Source: Methylophaga sp. (GTDB lineage: Bacteria > Pseudomonadota > Gammaproteobacteria > Nitrosococcales > Methylophagaceae). From it: a DNA stretch of 58,375 nt. Below the pieces are notes generated by a model. It was given only the letters and a program-made list of their open reading frames with translations. It had not been told where the DNA came from and did no database searches. The stretch is from the NCBI GenBank assembly GCA_002696735.1, contig NZSL01000007.1, forward strand, positions 224,442 to 282,816. The letters are read 5' to 3'. Position numbers and translations under genes: made by a program. This document shows, one piece after another, positions 19,287 through 30,715 of the stretch (within the stretch, counting starts at the first letter, position 1; the number at the start of each line of letters is the position of its first letter).

Positions 19287-20486
19287 TCAGGCTACGCTCT
19301 CTACAGGCCGTGTCGCAAGAAAGGTTTTGATCAATTGACTTACCTTATTGACGATCAACACCGCTTCCTCAGCATTAATAATCATTGGCGGCAATAAACG
19401 AATAACTTTTTCAGATGTTACGTTGATCAAAATATTTTCCTGCAAAGCCAATTTAACCAGTTCTGCACATGGCGTGGTGAGCTCAATACCAAACATAAAG
19501 CCCAGATGACGTACTTCTTTCACGCCTTCAGTCTTGCCCAGCTGTTGTTTAAATTGCTGAAACATCTGCTCACCCAGTCTGCTGACATGACCCAATAACT
19601 GTTCTTTTTCAATCGTCTCCAAAACGGCTAGAGCAGCACTACAGGCTAACGGGTTACCACCAAATGTTGAACCATGATTACCGGCCTGTAATACGCCTTT
19701 AGCCAAACCAGCAACCAGACAGGCGCCTACAGGCATACCATTGCCCAAACCTTTTGCCAACGTCATGACATCCGGCAATAAATCCGCTTTATGTTGATAG
19801 GCAAACCATTTTCCAGTCCGACCCACACCTGTCTGTACTTCATCGAGCATCATCAATAATTTGCGCTGCGTACAGAGATCCCGAATAGCAGACAAATATT
19901 CACTGTCGGGAACCTTGATACCGCCCTCACCCTGAACCGGTTCAACTAAGACCGCTACCGCTTCAGGCCAGTGGCTGACCGCCATGCGTACCGCATCGAT
20001 GTCATTGTAAGGAACCCTCACAAAGCCAGGGAGCAATGGCTCAAAACCAGCCTGAACCTTTGCATTACCGGTTGCGGTCAAGGTCGCCATCGTCCGACCA
20101 TGGAAGCTGCCATCCATAACAATAATGACCGGTTTATCAATGCCTTTGCTGTGACCGTATTTACGGGCAATTTTAATGGCCGCTTCATTTGCCTCAGCAC
20201 CGGAATTACAGAAAAAAACCTGTTCCATACCAGACACTTGTGTCAGCTTATCTGCCAATAGCTGCTGTTTTTCGATGTGGTACATATTCGAGGTATGTAT
20301 TAATGTTGAAGCCTGCTCAGAAATCGCTCGCGTCACCGCAGGGTGGCAATGCCCAAGATTGCAAACCGCAATACCACTTAATGCATCAAGATATCGCTCG
20401 CCACGGGTATCAGTCAGCCAAGCACCTTCCCCTTTAGCAAAAGTAATATCCAAACGTCCATAAGTAGGCATGACAGATTCGGTCAT
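19287..20486 (-). CDS. argD: acetylornithine aminotransferase
   Basis: ArgD is the PLP-dependent class III aminotransferase that makes N-acetylornithine; it may also serve lysine synthesis as succinyldiaminopimelate aminotransferase. The 399-residue protein has [18 protein letters not shown] near residue 95, [17 protein letters not shown] (PLP-ring Asp), and the Schiff-base lysine in [14 protein letters not shown] near 245. The ATG has GGGAGA about ten bases upstream. The 165-base leader region contains a small hairpin and the sodB terminator. No enterobacterial ARG box is visible. Confidence 0.94.
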   Translation of the reverse strand: MTESVMPTYGRLDITFAKGEGAWLTDTRGERYLDALSGIAVCNLGHCHPAVTRAISEQASTLIHTSNMYHIEKQQLLADKLTQVSGMEQVFFCNSGAEANEAAIKIARKYGHSKGIDKPVIIVMDGSFHGRTMATLTATGNAKVQAGFEPLLPGFVRVPYNDIDAVRMAVSHWPEAVAVLVEPVQGEGGIKVPDSEYLSAIRDLCTQRKLLMMLDEVQTGVGRTGKWFAYQHKADLLPDVMTLAKGLGNGMPVGACLVAGLAKGVLQAGNHGSTFGGNPLACSAALAVLETIEKEQLLGHVSRLGEQMFQQFKQQLGKTEGVKEVRHLGFMFGIELTTPCAELVKLALQENILINVTSEKVIRLLPPMIINAEEAVLIVNKVSQLIKTFLATRPVESVA

Positions 20487-20524
20487 GGCATTTATCTCCC
20501 TGCCTGTTTTTCAAGGCGACATAT

Positions 20525-20542
20525 CAGCAGATATTTCTGCTG
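20525..20542 (-). repeat. short inverted repeat in the argD leader
   Basis: CAGCAGA (20525-20531) and TCTGCTG (20536-20542) form a seven-base stem with a TATT loop, about 40 bases before the argD ATG. It is not followed by a T run. It could be an operator or an RNA hairpin; the sequence does not decide. Confidence 0.35.
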
Positions 20543-20552
20543 GATTGAAACG

Positions 20553-20583
20553 AAAAATGGCAGTTTCAAAAGAAAACTGCCAT
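20553..20583 (-). terminator. intrinsic terminator of sodB
   Basis: A perfect ten-base stem, ATGGCAGTTT (20557-20566) and AAACTGCCAT (20574-20583) with a seven-base loop, lies 70 bases past the sodB stop. On the minus strand it is followed by TTTTTCG. It separates sodB from argD. Confidence 0.8.
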
Positions 20584-20651
20584 ATTCCAAAAACCATAAA
20601 TTATATAACGAATCAGTCAGCAGTCATAAGACTACTGACTAATCTTAACGT

Positions 20652-21233
20652 TTATGCTGCGAAATTAGCCGCAACAAAATCCCAATTTACCAGTGTCCAG
20701 AATGATTCCAGATATTTAGGACGGGCATTTCGGTAATCAATGTAGTAAGCATGTTCCCAAACATCACAGGTTAGTAATGGTGTTTGGCCTGCTGTAAGCG
20801 GGCAACCAGCATTGCTGGTATTCACAATCTCAATGCTGCCATCAGCATTTTTTACCAGCCATGTCCAACCTGAACCGAAGTTAGTGGTCGCCGACTTGGT
20901 AAATTGATCTTTAAATTCTGCAAATGAACCAAACTTGGCATCAATTGCAGCAGCCAGATCACCAGAAACAGCATCTTTGCCATTCGGTGTCAGGCAGTTC
21001 CAGTAGAAAGTGTGATTCCAAACCTGTGCAGCATTATTGAAAACACCACCACTGGATTTAGTGATAATGGTTTCCAGCGGTTGACCTTCAAATTCGGTTC
21101 CAGGAACCAGATTGTTCAGGTTATTTACATATGTTTGGTGATGTTTACCGTAATGGTATTCAAGAGTCTCTGCAGAGATGTGTGGTTCCAAAGCATCTTT
21201 TGCATAAGGAAGTGGTGGCAATTCAAAAGCCAT
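20652..21233 (-). CDS. sodB: superoxide dismutase, iron type
   Basis: SodB dismutates superoxide in the cytoplasm. From the ATG at 21233 (AAGGAGA eight bases upstream) it has 193 residues; an upstream ATG at 21272 would add an unlikely 13-residue tail. Metal ligands are His27 (LEYHYGKHH), His near 74 (QVWNHTFYW), and Asp and His in [12 protein letters not shown]. The [13 protein letters not shown] and [10 protein letters not shown] blocks favour iron over manganese. rimI ends 62 bases upstream, and that gap contains a near-palindrome that may be an operator. Confidence 0.97.
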   Translation of the reverse strand: MAFELPPLPYAKDALEPHISAETLEYHYGKHHQTYVNNLNNLVPGTEFEGQPLETIITKSSGGVFNNAAQVWNHTFYWNCLTPNGKDAVSGDLAAAIDAKFGSFAEFKDQFTKSATTNFGSGWTWLVKNADGSIEIVNTSNAGCPLTAGQTPLLTCDVWEHAYYIDYRNARPKYLESFWTLVNWDFVAANFAA

Positions 21234-21258
21234 AAAAAAATCTCCTTGATTGAAAATA

Positions 21259-21278
21259 ACCAACGTAAACACGTTAGT
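21259..21278. promoter_or_regulatory. near-palindrome in the sodB upstream gap
   Basis: ACCAACGTAAACACGTTAGT is an interrupted palindrome (ACCAACGT against ACGTTAGT, one mismatch) lying about 25 bases before the sodB ATG. It is the size of a transcription-factor operator. It does not resemble a Fur box that I can recognise. Confidence 0.3.
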
Positions 21279-21295
21279 CTAAGTGAGGGCATGTC

Positions 21296-21775
21296 TTATA
21301 GCAAGTTTTGACCAAGCTGCGCGAACATGCCAAGTTCCAGTCCCATCAAAACGCCATCTTCCCTGCCCTGTTCAGCAGGATAATAACCTCGACGTACTGA
21401 CATTTCATTAAAACCGGTTGATAAATAAAGCTGTTGAGCCCTGAAGTTACTGGCTCGAACTTCTAATACAATAATTGCAGCAGATTGCTCCAGTGCAATC
21501 TCAATAACATGATTCAGAATCTGTCTACCAAAGCCTTTACCCTGATGACCGGGTTTGACGCAAATATTCAGTAAATGAACTTCGTCCAGTACAGATTGTA
21601 CAACGCTGTAGCCAATTATCTCATTATCTATTGCGTAGAGAAATGTTCGATAACCGCTTTTCAGACAGTCTTCAAAATTACCTTTGGACCAGGGAAAACG
21701 ATTTGACTGTTTTTCAATCTGCCAGACTTTTTCTATATCTGCCAGTTGCATATGACTAATTGCTAACTCAGTCAC
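21296..21775 (-). CDS. rimI: ribosomal protein S18 alanine N-acetyltransferase RimI
   Basis: RimI is a GNAT enzyme that acetylates the N-terminal alanine of S18. The 159-residue protein has the acetyl-CoA loop VKPGHQGKGFGRQILNHV near residue 77 and the LEVRASNFRAQQLYLSTGF segment (conserved Asn and Tyr) that is strongly RimI-like. The start is GTG at 21775, overlapping the upstream gene by eight bases with AAGAG as a possible ribosome site. The upstream gene looks like holD, matching the holD-rimI pair of E. coli. Confidence 0.92.
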   Translation of the reverse strand: MTELAISHMQLADIEKVWQIEKQSNRFPWSKGNFEDCLKSGYRTFLYAIDNEIIGYSVVQSVLDEVHLLNICVKPGHQGKGFGRQILNHVIEIALEQSAAIIVLEVRASNFRAQQLYLSTGFNEMSVRRGYYPAEQGREDGVLMGLELGMFAQLGQNLL

Positions 21776-22262
21776 TCGGGTATGCTCTTAAGTTCCGAAG
21801 TCTCTGGATAGTTTGCCACATCTCGAACTTAAGCAGTGGTTGCTCCAGCATTGTTCGCAGACTTGGCCCGACCAACGTTTGCAGATTATTTTCGAGTTGC
21901 TGGCAGGATAATGCTTCATGGGGCTTTACGTTCAGTTTCGCTGCCAATTCTGAACCTAATACCAATGCTACGGTTTTATCAGCCGAAAACATCTTTAGAA
22001 CGTTTACATACTGCTTATCCATCACTGTCACATCGTCCAGACTAATACCAATACTAACAAAAATGGCTCGTAACAGTCGGTTTTCCACTGGTGTAAGTGC
22101 ATTTTCAGAAATAACTAACCACGAATTTGTATAGTCAAGATGATTAACAATTTCACTTTCCGAAGTGGTTAAATCAGGTTGAACAGCGTCATCTTGTCTT
22201 TGCACCCAGACAGGAATACCCATCTGTTCAAGTGCAAAATATTGTTCAGCAGATAAACTCAT
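21768..22262 (-). CDS. holD: putative DNA polymerase III psi subunit (HolD-like)
   Basis: The family is too divergent for a firm call. The 164-residue soluble protein opens with YFALEQMGIPVWVQRQ, similar to the HolD N-terminus pattern LQQLGI-x-x-W-x-L-R that binds chi. It ends LLKFEMWQTIQRLR, similar to the HolD C-terminal ALWQQICTYE. The middle NVLKMFSADKTVALVLGSEL could match the HolD nucleotide-fold core. rimI follows with an eight-base overlap, the E. coli holD-rimI order. HolD links the clamp loader to SSB through chi. The ATG overlaps the leuA stop (TGATG). Alternative: an unrelated small protein. Confidence 0.55.
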   Translation of the reverse strand: MSLSAEQYFALEQMGIPVWVQRQDDAVQPDLTTSESEIVNHLDYTNSWLVISENALTPVENRLLRAIFVSIGISLDDVTVMDKQYVNVLKMFSADKTVALVLGSELAAKLNVKPHEALSCQQLENNLQTLVGPSLRTMLEQPLLKFEMWQTIQRLRNLRAYPSD

Positions 22263-23794
22263 CAGACTTGCGGATGCGCCCGATCAGAGGGCAATAACAT
22301 TTTATTGAGGGCATTGATGTAAGCTTTGGCTGAAGCGATAACAATATCAGTGTCAGTACCCTGACCACTGACAATACGACCACCTTTTTCCAGCCGGACG
22401 CTGACCTCTCCCTGAGAATCGGTGCCACTGGTAATGTTGCTTACAGAATACAACTGCAATTCCGTATGGCTCTGTACCATTGATTCAATCGCTTTAAAAG
22501 CGGCATCAACCGGTCCACTGCCTTTCATCTCGGTTTTAACTTCGCTATCGTCAACCGCAAGGGTGACATTGGCTACCGGAATCTCTCCAGTTTCACTGCA
22601 TACTCGCATTGAAATCAAGCGAATCCGCTCGTTATCCTCCGTCAAGGTATCACTGACAAGTGCTTGAATATCTTCATCAAAAACTTCATGTTTTTTATCT
22701 GCCAATTCCTTAAACCGCATAAATGCTGTATTTAAATCTTCTTCGGACTCCAGTTCTATTCCCAACTCTTTTAATCGTGAACGGAAGGCGTTGCGTCCGG
22801 AATGCTTGCCAAGAACCATACGATTGGTATTCCAGCCCACATCTTCAGCTCGCATGATTTCATACGTTTCGCGATTTTTCAGTACACCATCCTGATGAAT
22901 ACCGGACTCATGGGCAAAGGCATTGGCACCGACTATCGCTTTGTTCGGCTGCACTACAAAACCGGTGACACCTGAAACCAGACGTGAAGCTGCCAATATT
23001 TGTGTGGTATCCAGGCGGGTATCACAATCAAACATATCCTGACGTGTTCGCACGGCCATCACCACTTCTTCTAAAGAAGCATTGCCGGCTCTTTCACCCA
23101 ACCCATTAATGGTACATTCAACTTGTCGGGCACCATTCATAACGGCTGAGAGCGAATTAGCCACCGCCAGACCCAAATCGTTGTGACAATGCACCGAGAA
23201 AATGGCTTTATCCGAATTTGGAATTCTTTCCCGCAGATTTTTGATTAATTCGCCAAATTGATGCGGCAGGTTGTAACCAACAGTATCCGGAATATTCAAG
23301 GTTTTAGCGCCGGCATCAATAACAGCTTCCAGCACCCTACAGAGAAAGTCCAGATCACTGCGCCCGGCATCTTCCGGTGAAAACTCAACATCATCAGTAT
23401 AAAGTCGTGCCCGTTTCACCGCCTTTACAGCATTCTCAATCACTTCATCCGGCTGCATCCGCAATTTCATCTGCATATGGATGGGTGAGGTGGCAATAAA
23501 GGTATGAATACGAGACGCATTGGCTGATTTAAGCGCCTCACCGGCCCGATCAATATCTTTGTCCAGGGCACGAGCCAGGCCACAAATACGACTGTCTTTA
23601 ACCGCTTTAGCAACAGCTTGCACGGCCTCAAAATCACCTATACTGGCAATTGGAAACCCAGCCTCAATAATATCAACCCGCATACGTTCCAGAGATTTGG
23701 CAATCCTCACCTTTTCATCTTTGGTCATCGATGCGCCAGGACTCTGCTCCCCATCACGTAACGTGGTATCAAATATTATTAACTGGTCTTTCAT
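22262..23794 (-). CDS. leuA: 2-isopropylmalate synthase
   Basis: LeuA condenses acetyl-CoA with 2-oxoisovalerate, the first committed step to leucine. From the ATG at 23794 it has 510 residues. The N-terminal TIM barrel has [17 protein letters not shown] (residues 5-21; metal Asp), the [13 protein letters not shown] motif near 202 and [14 protein letters not shown]. The C-terminal regulatory LeuA dimer domain (about 390-500) includes [20 protein letters not shown], the leucine feedback site. An upstream ATG at 23833 is possible but GGAG nine bases before 23794 and family alignment favour the shorter form. It has its own promoter and is followed by the HolD-like and rimI genes in overlap. Confidence 0.97.
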   Translation of the reverse strand: MKDQLIIFDTTLRDGEQSPGASMTKDEKVRIAKSLERMRVDIIEAGFPIASIGDFEAVQAVAKAVKDSRICGLARALDKDIDRAGEALKSANASRIHTFIATSPIHMQMKLRMQPDEVIENAVKAVKRARLYTDDVEFSPEDAGRSDLDFLCRVLEAVIDAGAKTLNIPDTVGYNLPHQFGELIKNLRERIPNSDKAIFSVHCHNDLGLAVANSLSAVMNGARQVECTINGLGERAGNASLEEVVMAVRTRQDMFDCDTRLDTTQILAASRLVSGVTGFVVQPNKAIVGANAFAHESGIHQDGVLKNRETYEIMRAEDVGWNTNRMVLGKHSGRNAFRSRLKELGIELESEEDLNTAFMRFKELADKKHEVFDEDIQALVSDTLTEDNERIRLISMRVCSETGEIPVANVTLAVDDSEVKTEMKGSGPVDAAFKAIESMVQSHTELQLYSVSNITSGTDSQGEVSVRLEKGGRIVSGQGTDTDIVIASAKAYINALNKMLLPSDRAHPQV

Positions 23795-23814
23795 TTCGCT
23801 CGCTCCGAACATTC

Positions 23815-23830
23815 TGCTCATCGCTGAGCA
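23815..23830 (-). repeat. leader hairpin of leuA
   Basis: On the minus strand TGCTCA-GCGA-TGAGCA makes a six-base stem capped by GCGA, a GNRA-type tetraloop. It lies between the predicted leuA transcription start (about 23838) and the ribosome binding site. It may stabilise the mRNA or block initiation; no attenuator-like T run follows. Confidence 0.4.
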
Positions 23831-23844
23831 CATTTTTTATTGTC

Positions 23845-23873
23845 ATTATAATGAGGTTAAATGAGGGTTGCAG
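23845..23873 (-). promoter_or_regulatory. putative sigma70 promoter of leuA
   Basis: On the minus strand a perfect TATAAT (23845-23850) is preceded at 17 bases by a weak -35 (CTGCAA, 23868-23873). The start would fall near 23838, about 44 bases before the leuA ATG, in the 165-base gap after pssA. Confidence 0.5.
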
Positions 23874-23959
23874 AAAGAATTGCAAGATTATTTTTCCTCA
23901 TAAACATCTATTTCTCGCACTGATGTGAGAAATGGTTGGTCTCACTACTATCCGTTGGT

Positions 23960-24703
23960 TTATTTTGATTGTGCGCGTTCGTTACGATGCTTACGTAATT
24001 GAATCAGTGTAAAAACAGGTCCGGAAATCGCATAAAGTAAAAATGCGGTGAAAAGAACAATTGGCGGATCTGTTGCAATTAGTGCAAAAACCAACACCAA
24101 GCCCAGCATCACCATAAAGGGTACTTTTCCACGCAAATCCAGTTCTTTAAAACTGTGGTAACGCACAGTACTGACCATAAGGATTGCGGTGGCAAACGTC
24201 AGTGGCACACCTACAAATGATAACAATGAAGGATCCAGTTGATTGTTATGTCCTACCCAGACCCAGCCAGCGATACAGGCTGCGGCAGCAGGACTTGGCA
24301 ATCCTTGAAAATAGCGTTTATCAGCAATTCCTACCTGAGTATTAAAGCGTGCGAGACGTAACGCACCGCAGGCAGCGTAAATAAATGCCACCATCCAACC
24401 AAACTTACCCAAACCATTCAAAGCCCATTCAAACATGACCAAAGCAGGCGCCAGACCAAAAGCAACCATATCGGCAAGGCTGTCATACTCTGCTCCAAAA
24501 GCGCTCTGGGTATTGGTTAAACGAGCAATGCGTCCATCCAACCCATCCATAATCATCGCAACAAAGATTGCGACTGCTGCAGTGGTAAAGTCGCCTCTTA
24601 TAGCAGCGACAATGGCGTAGAAACCAGCGAACAGGCAGGCTGTGGTAAATAGATTCGGTAAAAGGTAAATGCCGCGTTTTTGTTGTTCTTCATGATTATC
24701 CAT
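23960..24703 (-). CDS. pssA: CDP-diacylglycerol-serine O-phosphatidyltransferase
   Basis: This 247-residue integral membrane enzyme makes phosphatidylserine, the precursor of phosphatidylethanolamine. The CDP-alcohol phosphotransferase motif DG-x2-AR-x8-G-x3-D-x3-D is present as DGLDGRIARLTNTQSAFGAE followed by YDSLAD, around residues 55-80. Several membrane helices follow. The short, membrane-embedded form differs from the PLD-type PssA of E. coli. The ATG has AGGAC upstream. It follows ilvC in the same direction but a strong terminator stands between them. Confidence 0.93.
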   Translation of the reverse strand: MDNHEEQQKRGIYLLPNLFTTACLFAGFYAIVAAIRGDFTTAAVAIFVAMIMDGLDGRIARLTNTQSAFGAEYDSLADMVAFGLAPALVMFEWALNGLGKFGWMVAFIYAACGALRLARFNTQVGIADKRYFQGLPSPAAAACIAGWVWVGHNNQLDPSLLSFVGVPLTFATAILMVSTVRYHSFKELDLRGKVPFMVMLGLVLVFALIATDPPIVLFTAFLLYAISGPVFTLIQLRKHRNERAQSK

Positions 24704-24759
24704 AAATGTCCTGTATTCAGAGAAGAAGTAGTTTCATTATGACATCCGTACCTTCATAA

Positions 24760-24799
24760 ACAAAACAAGGGCAGATTGCCAAGCAACCTGCCCTTGTTT
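24760..24799 (-). terminator. intrinsic terminator of the ilvBNC operon
   Basis: Twelve-base arms AAACAAGGGCAG (minus strand, 24788-24799) and CTGCCCTTGTTT (24763-24774) form a strong stem with a 13-base loop. The minus-strand tail reads TTTTGTTT. It follows the ilvC stop by 21 bases. Confidence 0.85.
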
Positions 24800-24820
24800 G
24801 AGGACAACTCAAAAAACTAA

Positions 24821-26356
<1,536 letters not shown>

Positions 26357-26357
<1 letters not shown>

Positions 26358-28099
26358 TATGACAGCTCCCGCTCTGGATCTTGTGGTAGATCGCAATAGG
26401 GCGACATATGCATTTCATTATGCGCTTTACCCTGAGCGATCATCGGATACACGTTTTCAGTTTGATCAGTCACGATATCCAGAAACACCAGGCGATCTTT
26501 CATCGCAAAGGCTTCTTCCAGTTTGGGACGCAAATCTTCAACCCGTTCAATACGAATACCCACGTGACCATAACTTTCTGCCAGTTTGACAAAATCAGGC
26601 AAGGATTCCATATAGGAATGTGAATAACGATTCTGATAGAAAAACTCCTGCCACTGACGCACCATGCCAAGATAACGATTATTCAACGCTACAATTTTCA
26701 CCGGCAAACCGTATTGCAGACAGGTAGATAACTCCTGAATACACATCTGGATGCTACCTTCACCTGTAATACAGATGACCGTTTCCTCAGGAAATGCCAA
26801 TTGAACACCCATCGCTGCAGGCAAACCAAAGCCCATCGTTCCCAAACCACCTGAATTAATCCAGCGGTTGGGTTTGCTGAAACCATAGTATTGTGCCGCC
26901 CACATCTGATGCTGACCAACATCTGAGGTTACATAAGCATCACCGTTAGTGATTTCATGGACCATCTCAACAACTGCCTGCGGTTTTATCTGATCGCTAT
27001 TGCGATCATAGGACATACATTTTTTAGCACGCCAGCCGTTAATGATATTCCACCAGTCAGTCAACGCTGTTTGATCAGGTTTGGTCTTGCTGGCTGAAAG
27101 CAATTGATTCATGTCATTCAGAACATCGGCAACATTACCAACAATCGGCACATCTACTGAAATTGTCTTGGAAATGGATGACGGATCGATATCAATATGA
27201 ACGATCTTGGCATGCGGACAGAATTCAGCAATTTTTCCGGTTACCCGATCATCGAATCGTGCACCAATCGCAATCAGCACATCACAATCATGCATTGCCA
27301 TATTGGCTTCATAGGTGCCGTGCATCCCCAGCATGCCGAGAAACTGTTGATCATCCCAAGGTATAGAACCAAGTCCCATCAAAGTGGAAGTCACCGGATA
27401 ACCCAAAGTGCTGACAAACTTACGTAATGGTTCAGCAGCGTTACCTAACACGACACCACCACCGGTATAAATCATTGGTTTTTTGGCACTCAGCATCAAC
27501 TCAACTGCACGCTTTATCTGACCAGGATGACCTTTAGTAACAGGCTGGTAAGAACGCATTTGAACGCTCTGCGGGTAAACGTACGGAATCTTGATATTGG
27601 GATCAGTAATATCTTTCGGTACATCAACCACAACTGGACCAGGACGGCCTGTTGTTGCTACATAAAAAGCTTTTTTAATGGTTTCTGCCAGATCGTTAAT
27701 ATCTTTAACTAAAAAGTTATGTTTAACGCATGGGCGGGTAATACCAACCGAATCAACTTCCTGAAATGCATCACTGCCGATATTGGCCGTCGCCACCTGA
27801 CCGGTGATAACCACCATTGGAATCGAATCCATATAAGCTGTAGCAATACCGGTTACCGCATTGGTTGCGCCAGGACCGGACGTTACCAATACCACACCAG
27901 GATTACCTGTGGCGCGCGCATAACCATCTGCAGCATGGGTTGCCGCCTGTTCATGGCGCACAAGAATGTGCTTGACCTCTTCCTGGTTATACAGTGCATC
28001 GTAAATATGCAGCACTGCACCACCCGGATAGCCAAACAAATACTCAACCCCTTCGTCTTTTAGACAATGGACCAGAATCTCGGCGCCGCTTAATTCCAC
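26357..28099 (-). CDS. ilvB: acetolactate synthase large (catalytic) subunit
   Basis: IlvB is the ThDP- and FAD-dependent enzyme opening branched-chain amino acid synthesis. The 580-residue protein has the catalytic Glu in [13 protein letters not shown][17 protein letters not shown] (Glu near residue 50), a central FAD domain, and the C-terminal ThDP motif from [19 protein letters not shown] to LNNRYL; the first motif residue pair is GEG rather than the classic GDG. The start is GTG at 28099 with AGAGGA upstream. A plausible sigma70 promoter lies 50-80 bases before it. The leader is too short for a peptide attenuator. Confidence 0.98.
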
Positions 28100-28152
28100 G
28101 TCTTCCTCTCTCGTATCGCTAACGCGATCTGCTTCAAAATATCAAACGGGTA

Positions 28153-28181
28153 AAGTTACTGTGAATGCCCGTCAAGGTCAA
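28153..28181 (-). promoter_or_regulatory. putative sigma70 promoter of ilvBNC
   Basis: On the minus strand TTGACC (28176-28181), a 17-base spacer and TAACTT (28153-28158) precede the GTG of ilvB by about 53 bases. The -35 and the spacing are good and the -10 is moderate. Confidence 0.5.
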
Positions 28182-28269
28182 GAAAAACCGCCTTCTGATG
28201 CAGTATCGCTGATTTGTCAGAAACAACTTTTCAACTGCAAAGCTAAACAGCTATGGCATAATCTGCTTT

Positions 28270-29316
28270 ATGAAAAAATCAGCATTAAATTCTCTTACCA
28301 TTAGCCAACCAGACGATTGGCATCTCCACTTGCGCGATAATAATGCCTTAAAGCGTACTGTTACAGATAGCGCAAGATGTTTCAAACGCGCAATTATTAT
28401 GCCTAACCTGCGCCCTCCAGTGACCAATGTTGAACAAGCCACTGCTTATCGACAACGCATTCTGGATGCGCGTCCAGCCCAGTCTGGCTTTGAACCTTTG
28501 ATGACCTTGTATCTGACTGATAATACTACTCCGCAAGATATTGTGGCGGCCAAACAAGCCGAATTCATTAAAGCCGTCAAACTCTACCCGGCGGGTGCAA
28601 CAACAAATTCAGATGCTGGGGTCACGGACATTACTCACTGTTATAAAACACTGGAAACAATGCAAAAGGCAGGTATGCCTTTATTGTTGCATGGTGAAGT
28701 GACTCATCACGAAACCGATATTTTTGATCGTGAAAAGGCATTCATTGACGAAAAACTGATTCCACTGTTAAGAGACTTTCCAGAACTGAAAATTGTTTTT
28801 GAACATATAACGACCAAAGAGGCTGCAGACTTTGTCGCTCAGGCCAGCAACTTTGTGGCAGCAACGATAACCCCACATCATTTACTGCTAAATCGTAACG
28901 ATATGCTGGTGGGGGGAATTCGGCCTCATCATTTCTGCCTGCCAGTACTGAAACGTAATACCCATCAGAAAGCGCTTATTGCCGCTGCAACCAGCAGTAA
29001 TCCGAAATTCTTTTTGGGAACCGACAGTGCACCACATACTCGAGACAGTAAAGAAAATGCTTGTGGTTGCGCGGGCATCTACAGCGCCCATGCGGCAATA
29101 GAGCTGTATGCCGAAGTGTTCGACAGCTATGAATGTCTGGATAAACTCGAAGGGTTTGCCAGCTTTTACGGTGCGGATTTTTATGGCCTGCCGAGAAACG
29201 AACAGAAAATCACCTTGCAAAAAACGGACTGGCAGGTTCCCGACACGCTGGAGTTCGCAGATGAAACACTGGTGCCTATGCGTGCCGGTGAGACCATCCA
29301 CTGGAAACTTGTATAA
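28270..29316 (+). CDS. pyrC: dihydroorotase (class II)
   Basis: PyrC cyclises carbamoyl aspartate in pyrimidine synthesis. The 348-residue protein has the zinc-binding [10 protein letters not shown] (HxH at about residues 18-20), the carboxylated-lysine loop [16 protein letters not shown] near residue 103, further zinc histidines in LLLHGEV and VFEHITT, and the catalytic Asp in FLGTDSAPH. Length and motifs match the E. coli type. The ATG at 28270 lacks an obvious ribosome binding site. It is divergent from ilvB across 170 bases. Confidence 0.97.
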   Translation: MKKSALNSLTISQPDDWHLHLRDNNALKRTVTDSARCFKRAIIMPNLRPPVTNVEQATAYRQRILDARPAQSGFEPLMTLYLTDNTTPQDIVAAKQAEFIKAVKLYPAGATTNSDAGVTDITHCYKTLETMQKAGMPLLLHGEVTHHETDIFDREKAFIDEKLIPLLRDFPELKIVFEHITTKEAADFVAQASNFVAATITPHHLLLNRNDMLVGGIRPHHFCLPVLKRNTHQKALIAAATSSNPKFFLGTDSAPHTRDSKENACGCAGIYSAHAAIELYAEVFDSYECLDKLEGFASFYGADFYGLPRNEQKITLQKTDWQVPDTLEFADETLVPMRAGETIHWKLV

Positions 29317-29347
29317 AAAATCCCGGCTCAATTAATCGAGCCGGGAT
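29315..29347 (-). terminator. terminator of the O-acetylhomoserine sulfhydrylase gene
   Basis: Ten-base arms ATCCCGGCTC (29320-29329) and GAGCCGGGAT (29338-29347) with an eight-base loop lie in the 38 bases between the convergent pyrC and metY stops. On the minus strand six T bases follow the stem. On the plus strand only CTTCC follows, so it would serve pyrC less well. Confidence 0.85.
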
Positions 29348-29354
29348 CTTCCAG

Positions 29355-30626
29355 TCAAACTGCTGAAAAGGCCTGTTCCAGATCATCAATAATGTCACTG
29401 ATATGCTCAATGCCAATACATAAGCGAAGCATTTCCGGTGTGACCCCCGCGGCTTTAAGTTCGGCTTCTTCCAGCTGACGATGAGTGGTCGAAGCGGGAT
29501 GACAGGCCAGTGACTTGGTATCACCGATATTCACCAGTCGTTTGACCAGCTTCAGTGCATCATAGAATTTCACGCCATTATCAAAGCCACCTTTAATACC
29601 GAATGTGAGAATTGATGAAGGTTTACCATTGAAATATTTCTGTGCCAGATCGAAATATCTATCTCCTTGCAGTCCGGCATAGTTCACCCACTCTACTTTA
29701 GGATGCTGTTGCAGATATTTAGCGACTGCAATGGCATTGTCACAGTGTCGTTCCATACGTAATGGTAACGTTTCAATACCTTGTAATAATAGAAACGCAT
29801 TCATTGGTGACAATGCCGAACCGGTATTCCGTAAAGGTACGGTCCGCGCTCTGGCAATAAAAGCTGCTTCAGCAAATTGCTCGGTGTATACCACCCCATG
29901 ATAGGCCGGTTCTGGTTGATTCAATACCGGAAATCTTTCTTTGTGTTTAGCCCAGGGAAACTTGCCAGAATCTACAATAATACCGCCTAAGGTTGTGCCA
30001 TGACCGCCCATGTATTTGGTCAGGGAATGCACAACAATATCAGCACCATATTCAATTGGATTAAGTAACGCCGGTGTTGCCACAGTGTTATCAACGATCA
30101 CTGGAACACCATGTTTATGTGCCATTGTGGCAATGGGTTCAATATCCACAATATTACCGGCCGGATTACCGATTGATTCACAGAAAACCGCTTTGGTTTT
30201 GTCATCAATCAGTTTTTCCAAATCAGCGGCCTGATCGCTTGAGGCAAAGCGTACCTCAATCCCCATTTTAGGAAGCATATGGGCGAATAAGGTATAGGTT
30301 CCACCGTAAAGCTGCGGTGTTGTCACAATATTATCGCCGGCCTCAGCAATAGTAATAATGGCATAATGAATCGCAGCACTACCGGCTGACGTGGCCAAAG
30401 CAGCAATGCCACCCTCCAGAGCAGCTACCCGCTTTTCCAACACATCCCAGGTGGGATTCATAATGCGGCTGTAGATATTGCCTGGCACATCCAGATTGAA
30501 TAAATCGGCTCCATGCTGGGCATTATCAAATTCATAAGCGACTGTTTGATAAATCGGCACCGCACAGGATTTTGTAACGGGATCAGTTTCATAACCTTCA
30601 TGCAGACAAATCGTTTCTTTTTTCAT
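29355..30626 (-). CDS. metY: O-acetylhomoserine sulfhydrylase (Cys/Met metabolism PLP enzyme)
   Basis: This enzyme makes homocysteine from O-acetylhomoserine and sulfide by direct sulfhydrylation. The 423-residue protein belongs to the Cys/Met PLP family: YSRIMNPTWDVLEKRVAALE near residue 52, the PLP Asp in VIVDNT, and the Schiff-base lysine in VHSLTKYMGGHGTTLGG near residue 208. The long insertion KHKERFPVLNQPEPAYHGVV and the total length favour MetY over MetB or MetZ. The ATG has GAGAGA upstream. No SAM riboswitch or MetJ box is visible in the 172-base divergent gap. Confidence 0.9.
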   Translation of the reverse strand: MKKETICLHEGYETDPVTKSCAVPIYQTVAYEFDNAQHGADLFNLDVPGNIYSRIMNPTWDVLEKRVAALEGGIAALATSAGSAAIHYAIITIAEAGDNIVTTPQLYGGTYTLFAHMLPKMGIEVRFASSDQAADLEKLIDDKTKAVFCESIGNPAGNIVDIEPIATMAHKHGVPVIVDNTVATPALLNPIEYGADIVVHSLTKYMGGHGTTLGGIIVDSGKFPWAKHKERFPVLNQPEPAYHGVVYTEQFAEAAFIARARTVPLRNTGSALSPMNAFLLLQGIETLPLRMERHCDNAIAVAKYLQQHPKVEWVNYAGLQGDRYFDLAQKYFNGKPSSILTFGIKGGFDNGVKFYDALKLVKRLVNIGDTKSLACHPASTTHRQLEEAELKAAGVTPEMLRLCIGIEHISDIIDDLEQAFSAV

Positions 30627-30715
30627 AGTTTTCTCTCGCTGTTATTATTTTAGGGTTTGCTGATCTTTCAGAGCATTATGCGAGTTTACGACGATAAGAA
30701 TGAAATGCAATATTG

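Noticed and set aside
21234-21272. Extended sodB start at 21272
   Set aside because: The extra 13 residues precede the canonical [10 protein letters not shown] start, and a strong AAGGAGA site serves the ATG at 21233.
28100-28269. Leader-peptide attenuator for ilvBNC
   Set aside because: The predicted leader is only about 47 bases, with no Leu/Ile/Val-rich small frame and no terminator hairpin.
28888-29331. Minus-strand 147-codon open frame opposite pyrC
   Set aside because: pyrC motifs cover the whole interval; the antisense product resembles nothing and crosses the metY terminator.
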